A stretch of 40,331 nucleotides of DNA from NCBI GenBank assembly GCA_021732025.1, contig JAKFVU010000020.1:1-40331 (forward strand), written 5' to 3'. Position numbers and translations under genes: made by a program. This document shows positions 35,964-40,331 of this stretch, in pieces. The DNA is from Candidatus Obscuribacterales bacterium (lineage in GTDB: Bacteria > Cyanobacteriota > Vampirovibrionia > Obscuribacterales > Obscuribacteraceae). The first letter of the stretch is position 1; each line of letters opens with the position of its first letter. The notes under the pieces were generated by a model, which was given only the letters and a program-made list of their open reading frames with translations, searched no databases and was not told the origin of the DNA.

Positions 35964-36071
35964 GCTCTAAATTTGCTCTCAGTTACTACCAATTGCTACC
36001 ACTTAACAATTATAGCGACCAAAGCAAGTTTGTATAGGCAATTTCATAAAGCCTGCTTGGTCACTCTAGAG

Positions 36072-36095
36072 AAATACTTGTGTACACAAGTATTT
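36072..36095. promoter_or_regulatory. 24-bp perfect palindrome, candidate operator
   Basis: The two 12-base arms read AAATACTTGTGT and ACACAAGTATTT. Its 20-bp core ATACTTGTGTACACAAGTAT matches the core of the atp terminator palindrome except at one symmetrical pair. It lies about 110 bases before the SpoIID-like start and could be an operator or a second hairpin. Confidence 0.5.
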
Positions 36096-36120
36096 TGGAA
36101 TACCTATAGATACCTATTAA

Positions 36121-36154
36121 AAAGCGGATACTTGAGTACTCAAGTATCCGCTTT
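36121..36154 (-). terminator. Terminator of the ATP synthase operon (34-bp perfect palindrome)
   Basis: The arms AAAGCGGATACTTGAGT and ACTCAAGTATCCGCTTT are fully complementary (17 bp). On the leftward strand the stem ends in CCGCTTTTTAA, a T run of five, 39 bases after the gamma subunit stop. This marks the operon end before any beta or epsilon gene. Confidence 0.8.
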
Positions 36155-36192
36155 AATTTGAATGAGAGATTAGTTCTTAATCTCTTAACTCT

Positions 36193-37074
36193 TTAGCCCT
36201 TAAGGGCTTCGGCGCCACCGACGATTTCAAGCAATTCTTGGGTAATGGCGGCCTGACGGGCCTTGTTGTACACAAGAGTCAATCCAGCGATTAGGTCGCG
36301 GGCGTTATTAGAAGCGTTAGTCATAGCGTTCATACGGGCAGCAAGCTCAGCTGCTGAGGCTTCAAGCAAGCCCTGATAGATAACGTTTTGGATATACTTC
36401 GGTAGTAGTTCGCGCTCCATCACATCAATGATGTTTGGCTCGAACAAGCGAATTGGTTGCAACTGAGTTTTCACTTCAGCTGGTGGCAAATCGATTGGCA
36501 AATACTTGGTTGTGATCACTTCTGAACGCAACATAGAAATGAAGTCTGTACCAATAATTTCGATGGCGTCGACTTTCTTTTCTGTATAGAGATCAGAGGC
36601 AAATCCTGCAATCAGCTTAGCTTCTTCAACCGATGGAATAGCTGGCAACAGAGTGAAGGTTTTGAGTTTCTCAATTTTGATTGATTTGAAGAATGAAACA
36701 GCCTTGAGGCCGACCAAAATCAATGAGACTTCTTTACCTTCAGCCTGAAGCTTCGATATGCGTGAAATCACTTCTCTAAAAACAGTGGTGTTATAAGAGC
36801 CGCATAGACCACGGTCTGAAGACAAAACTATGATGGCTACCTTTTTGACATCACGTCTGGTGAGCAACTGCAACTCTTGCACATCAATTGGGCTCACTTC
36901 GCCTACAACTTCGCGCAGTACTCTTACTACAGCTTTAGTGAAAGGTCGAGCAGCCAGCACGCGCATTTGCGCCCGCCTTACTTTGGCTGCAGCAACCAGT
37001 TTCATGGCCCGAGTAATTTTCTGGGTCGACTGGACGCTCTTGATTCGTTGACGTATTGCCTTGAGGTTAGCCAT
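36193..37074 (-). CDS. atpG: ATP synthase gamma subunit
   Basis: Gamma is the rotating central shaft of F1 that couples proton flow to ATP formation. The 293-residue product has the N-terminal helix MANLKAIRQRIKSVQSTQKITRAMKLVAAAK, the conserved SSDRGLCGSYN, and the C-terminal helix with ARMNAMTNASNNA. The length matches non-photosynthetic bacterial gamma: no clear sign of the extra regulatory loop of about 35 residues typical of cyanobacterial gamma. It lies 17 bases after atpA and is the last gene before the terminator. Confidence 0.97.
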   Translation of the reverse strand: MANLKAIRQRIKSVQSTQKITRAMKLVAAAKVRRAQMRVLAARPFTKAVVRVLREVVGEVSPIDVQELQLLTRRDVKKVAIIVLSSDRGLCGSYNTTVFREVISRISKLQAEGKEVSLILVGLKAVSFFKSIKIEKLKTFTLLPAIPSVEEAKLIAGFASDLYTEKKVDAIEIIGTDFISMLRSEVITTKYLPIDLPPAEVKTQLQPIRLFEPNIIDVMERELLPKYIQNVIYQGLLEASAAELAARMNAMTNASNNARDLIAGLTLVYNKARQAAITQELLEIVGGAEALKG

Positions 37075-37091
37075 CTTTTGTTTTCTCTAAA

Positions 37092-38615
37092 TTATGGTTT
37101 GAAGAAGTTGGTCTTGAACTTGTTCAAGTGGTCAACAAGTCCTGTTTCATCAGCATCAGAGAGTTTGTCTCCGGTAAGAAGTTTGGCTTCTAAATCTTTG
37201 GCTTGAGCGCCAAGATATTTGAACCATTCAACTTTGAACTTGGTGATGTTTTTGGTATCAACATCATCAAGAATGCCTTTGTTAGCAGCAAACAAGATAG
37301 AGACTTGTTCGGCCAAACTAAGAGGACGATACTGAGCTTGCTTAAGCACTTCAGTCAGTTTTTGACCGCGGCGAATTTGGTCTTGAGTAGATTTATCTAG
37401 GTCAGAAGCAAACTGAGCGAATGCTTCTAGTTCTCTAAATTGAGCAAGGTCGAGACGAAGCTTACCGGCAACAGCCTTCATGGCTTTAGTTTGAGCAGAA
37501 CCACCAACTCGGCTTACCGAAATACCAGCGTTAATCGCAGGGCGTACGCCAGCGTAGAACAAGTCGGTTTCTAAGAAGATTTGGCCGTCAGTAATTGAAA
37601 TAACGTTGGTTGGAATGTAAGCAGAAACGTCACCGGCTTGTGTCTCAATGATCGGAAGAGCAGTGAGGGAGCCAGCACCAAGAGCGTCTGACAATTTAGC
37701 AGCGCGCTCAAGCAAGCGGCTGTGCAGATAGAAAACGTCTCCAGGGAAAGCTTCACGACCTGGCGGACGACGAAGCAGCAAGCTCATTGTCCGGTAGGCA
37801 GTAGCGTGCTTGGACAAGTCATCATATACAAGAAGGGCATGTCCGCCTTTCTTCATGAAGTACTCACCCATTGCCACACCAGCGTATGGTGCTAAGAATT
37901 GAAGAGCTGGAGCATCGGTGGCCGAAGCGGCGACGATGATGGTGTATTCCATGGCACCGGCATCTTCCAAGATTTTCTGGATTTTACCGACGTTTGAACT
38001 CTTTTGACCAATCGCCACATAGATACAGATAGGGCGGTTTGGTTGATGCTTTTGGTTGATGATAGCGTCGATAGCAACAGCGGTCTTGCCAGTCTGACGG
38101 TCACCGATGATTAGTTCGCGTTGACCACGGCCAATCGGAATCATACCGTCGATAGCGGCGATACCAGTCATCATTGGTTCGTGAACTGACTTACGGGAAA
38201 CAATACCAGGAGCTTTAACTTCGATTGGTGAAGTTTCGGTGGCGTTGATTGGGCCTTTTCCGTCTAATGGAATACCAATCGGGTTAACGACACGACCAAG
38301 AAGAGCTTCGCCAACGGGCACAGAAGCAATCTTGCCAGTGGTGCGAACTTCCATACCTTCAGAAATTTTTCTGCCTTCGCCCAAAATAACAACACCGACG
38401 TTGTCTTCTTCTAGGTTGAGCACCATGCCGCGTGTCTTTTCAGCATCGTCGAATTCGACCAATTCACCAGCCATGGCTTTTTCCATGCCGTAAATGCGGG
38501 CGATACCGTCGCCAACCTGAAGGACGCTACCGACGTTGCTGACATTCAAAGAAGAGCGGTATTGCTCTAGTTGTTGTTTCAGTACTGATGTGATTTCGTC
38601 GGGCCTGATTGCCAT
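37092..38615 (-). CDS. atpA: ATP synthase alpha subunit
   Basis: Alpha alternates with beta in the F1 head and binds nucleotide at non-catalytic sites. The 507-residue product has the delta-binding N-terminus, Walker [10 protein letters not shown] near residue 170, [38 protein letters not shown] and the arginine-finger region [10 protein letters not shown]. The length is standard. A ribosome binding site (AGAGG) precedes the ATG. The 119-base gap to the delta gene is the longest in the operon and A/T-rich. Confidence 0.98.
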   Translation of the reverse strand: MAIRPDEITSVLKQQLEQYRSSLNVSNVGSVLQVGDGIARIYGMEKAMAGELVEFDDAEKTRGMVLNLEEDNVGVVILGEGRKISEGMEVRTTGKIASVPVGEALLGRVVNPIGIPLDGKGPINATETSPIEVKAPGIVSRKSVHEPMMTGIAAIDGMIPIGRGQRELIIGDRQTGKTAVAIDAIINQKHQPNRPICIYVAIGQKSSNVGKIQKILEDAGAMEYTIIVAASATDAPALQFLAPYAGVAMGEYFMKKGGHALLVYDDLSKHATAYRTMSLLLRRPPGREAFPGDVFYLHSRLLERAAKLSDALGAGSLTALPIIETQAGDVSAYIPTNVISITDGQIFLETDLFYAGVRPAINAGISVSRVGGSAQTKAMKAVAGKLRLDLAQFRELEAFAQFASDLDKSTQDQIRRGQKLTEVLKQAQYRPLSLAEQVSILFAANKGILDDVDTKNITKFKVEWFKYLGAQAKDLEAKLLTGDKLSDADETGLVDHLNKFKTNFFKP

Positions 38616-38734
38616 GGTCTTTAACCTCTAAGTTACTTGCTTGCTTTTTTTGTTTTGGTTACTGTGGACTTGATAGTTTTATGATTAGATTTTGATTTTT
38701 CGCACTGATAATTTCGCGCATTCAATATGACTTT

Positions 38735-39280
38735 CTAAACAGCCATGAGAGCCTTTTCGAGAGCTTTCAATCTGCCATTGAGGCTGCCATCAATGACTTG
38801 GTCGCCGAGTCTAAGTACAACTCCGCCGATAAGTGATGAATCAACTTTGACGTCGAGTTCAAGACGTTTGCCGAGATGCTCTGTCAATTGAGCTTTGATG
38901 TTAGCGACATTAGAATCAGCCATAGGCTCAGAACAAGTCAAAGTGGCACTTACGATGTTTTTGCGCTTGTTCAGCAGTTCACGAAAGCCCGTTTCAATAA
39001 AAGGAAGTAAATCGAGCCTGCGCTTATCAGCCAGTAAATTGATCAAGTTATCTGTTAGCTCTGAAACCTTGCCACTAAACACGGTTCTCAGAATTTCTTT
39101 TTTCTGATTAGCGCGAATGGCTGGGTGATTGATGATAACGCTCATGTCTTTGTCTGAAGCAAAGACTGTATTGATCAACTTAAGCTCGTTCAAGACATTT
39201 TCTTCTTGAGCGTTTTGGGTAGACAGATCAAGCACCGCTTCGGCGTATGAGCTGGCTATTCCTTGTAGTTCAGTATTCAT
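38735..39280 (-). CDS. atpH: ATP synthase delta subunit
   Basis: Delta sits on top of F1 and holds it to the peripheral stalk. The 181-residue protein has the helical N-domain beginning IASSYAEAVLDL, the FSGKVSELTDNLINLLADKRRLDLL core and the C-terminal VDSSLIGGVVLRLGDQVIDGSL-type motif. The size is normal. It begins 21 bases after the b subunit gene. Confidence 0.95.
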   Translation of the reverse strand: MNTELQGIASSYAEAVLDLSTQNAQEENVLNELKLINTVFASDKDMSVIINHPAIRANQKKEILRTVFSGKVSELTDNLINLLADKRRLDLLPFIETGFRELLNKRKNIVSATLTCSEPMADSNVANIKAQLTEHLGKRLELDVKVDSSLIGGVVLRLGDQVIDGSLNGRLKALEKALMAV

Positions 39281-39301
39281 CTACTTAATGGGCCTTACTT
39301 T

Positions 39302-39856
39302 TTACTTGGAAATTGACTCTAGAGCGCCAGAAGAAACTAGCGACTTAGTATTGAGAGTTTCAAGTTGCTCCATAAACTGATTGAGCAAATTAGCTTTCAC
39401 TTCAGTACTTGTCTGAGATGCAAGCTGACCGCGAGTCAGTTCTATTGCCGCTTTGACAGAAGCTTGTCTTAACTCGTTGACCAACAATTGGCGTTCACTA
39501 GCTACCGCAGACTCAAACTTAACTAGCATTTCAGCAATGTCTCGTTGAGTTTGGGCTTGGAGATTGGCCTGCATTTCTGCAGCAATTGTTTTAGCTTCAA
39601 CAAGTATTTGTTCAGCTTCTTTCTCAGCATTGGCAACAGCTGCTTTTTGCTTCTCTAAAAGCGCTTCGGCTTCAGTGCGAGCTTTTTGCGCAGCTGCCAA
39701 TGTGGCATTGATGCTCTCATCGCGAGCTTTGAAGACTGGGGGTAGGTTTTTGGCCATCACCCACCAGAAGAAAACAACTAGCAGAACCCAGTTAATGACA
39801 TTGTTTTCGAACATAGCAAAAAGCTGGTTATGCTCGACTTCAGCAAACAAAAACAT
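39302..39856 (-). CDS. atpF: ATP synthase b subunit
   Basis: This is one of two different peripheral-stalk b-type subunits. The 184-residue protein has one membrane helix (NVINWVLLVVFFWWVMAKN, about 19-37), then PPVFKARDESI and a long Ala/Glu/Lys/Gln coiled coil. Its ATG shares one base with the stop codon of the upstream b' gene (TAATG on the leftward strand). Order b'-b-delta-alpha-gamma matches cyanobacteria, so I assign this as b and the upstream one as b'. Confidence 0.92.
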   Translation of the reverse strand: MFLFAEVEHNQLFAMFENNVINWVLLVVFFWWVMAKNLPPVFKARDESINATLAAAQKARTEAEALLEKQKAAVANAEKEAEQILVEAKTIAAEMQANLQAQTQRDIAEMLVKFESAVASERQLLVNELRQASVKAAIELTRGQLASQTSTEVKANLLNQFMEQLETLNTKSLVSSGALESISK

Positions 39857-40331
39857 TAGCAGGCCTCCTCAAGCGCTTTCTTCACCTGGCTTCTATCGAG
39901 TCCAGCGGCCACATGGTTGCTACCAATTAGTTTGCCCATGATGATGTTGACCAGCTCAATTTCGCGGTCAACAAGCTGGTCAACTAGACCCTTTTTCTCT
40001 TCAGCCAGTTCGATACGTGCAGCTTCGAGTTTTTGACGACCACTAGCTTGCACTTTCGAGATTTCTTCATTACGTACTTTCTGGGAGGCGGTGACACCCT
40101 CATTGATAATCGACTGAGCCTTGCTGCGTACTTCAGCTAAGCGCTTCTGGTAATCAACCAGAACCAAATCAGCTTCTGCACGAGAGGCCTTGGATGCTTC
40201 CAAGTCTTTCTCAATTTTGGCAGCCCGCGCCTCCAGAACCTTGGACACGGGCTTGACAAAGACCAAGTCTAAAGCCCAAATAAAGGCTAAAAAACTGATC
40301 AAAAGGACGACGACTGTACCGTTTAGCTCGA
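39856..40331 (-). CDS. atpF': ATP synthase b' subunit, 5' end cut by window edge
   Basis: This is the second stalk subunit. The reading frame stays open to the window end: codons before the TTG at 40300-40302 encode ELNGTVVVLL, which continues smoothly into ISFLAFIWALDLVFVKPVSK, the expected N-terminal membrane helix. The real start is therefore just outside the window and the TTG is not a start. The rest is a charged coiled coil (KIEKDLEASKASRAEADLVL and on) ending ALEEAC. Upstream, outside the window, a c-subunit and an a-subunit gene are expected. Confidence 0.9.
   Translation of the reverse strand, partial: ELNGTVVVLLISFLAFIWALDLVFVKPVSKVLEARAAKIEKDLEASKASRAEADLVLVDYQKRLAEVRSKAQSIINEGVTASQKVRNEEISKVQASGRQKLEAARIELAEEKKGLVDQLVDREIELVNIIMGKLIGSNHVAAGLDRSQVKKALEEAC

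Larger units (their letters stand above)
35964..36192. other. Intergenic region between atp operon and spoIID-like gene
   Basis: This 229-base gap holds two long related palindromes (36072-36095 and 36121-36154) and between them a direct repeat ATACCTAT at 36100-36107 and 36110-36117, ten bases apart. The promoter for the SpoIID-like gene should lie here, leftward of the palindromes. A 62-codon open frame across it is not coding. Confidence 0.6.

Noticed and set aside
36072..36154. CRISPR array or insertion-sequence ends
   Set aside because: There are only two related palindromes, no repeat-spacer series and no transposase.
35973..36161. 62-codon frame in the atp-spoIID gap
   Set aside because: It is built from the two palindromes and the ATACCTAT repeats and has no coding features.

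Overview
The window reads as chromosomal DNA of a Gram-negative, cyanobacteria-related but apparently non-photosynthetic bacterium; a Melainabacteria/Vampirovibrionia lineage such as Obscuribacterales is my best guess (inference). Evidence: the ATP synthase cluster runs b'-b-delta-alpha-gamma and stops at a terminator without beta and epsilon, as in cyanobacteria. There are two different b-type subunits, a TatA, a lipoprotein signal and several Sec-type signal peptides. Several long proteins with low-complexity tails are not members of families I recognise. No photosynthesis gene, insertion sequence, CRISPR array, tRNA or rRNA was seen. Base and codon use look even across the window, so nothing suggests a recent island.

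Layout. 1-462: end of an unidentified transcript with a strong terminator, then a long palindrome. 463-2025 (-): WG-repeat lipoprotein. 2193-11064 (+): glyS, a secreted alpha/beta-hydrolase-like protein, tatA-uvrB (overlapping by one base), the primary sigma factor gene with a long, foldable 5' leader, and a single-pass membrane protein. 11027-11981 (-): 3-methyladenine DNA glycosylase and a VanZ-like protein. 12177-17798 (+): asparagine synthase, a GAF/pseudo-receiver/GAF/GGDEF/HD-GYP signalling protein and a membrane-anchored hydrolase. 17781-18524 (-) and 18752-19642 (+): two secreted proteins of unknown function. 19905-20867 (+): fatty-acid desaturase. 20877-26533 (-): fabG-acpP-fabF-gatA, a small secreted protein and cysK. 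26936-31659 (+): a 1044-residue protein with a zinc-protease signature and a TPR protein. 31724-32602 (+): panB. 32627-35963 (-): spoIID-like, rseP, fmdB. 36193-40331 (-): ATP synthase genes, the first cut by the window end.

The genes are mostly core functions (translation, repair, transcription, fatty-acid synthesis, pantothenate, energy) mixed with envelope proteins. The lipid genes fit together: FabG, ACP and FabF elongate acyl chains, the desaturase modifies them, and PanB makes the precursor of the phosphopantetheine arm carried by ACP.

The least explained parts are the 1044-residue HExxH protein, the Asp-nucleophile hydrolase-like protein, the SpoIID protein with an N-terminal segment resembling a decarboxylase accessory subunit, the folded leader of the sigma gene, and a pair of related palindromes between the ATP synthase operon and spoIID. 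I found no complete new multi-gene system; these are separate leads.
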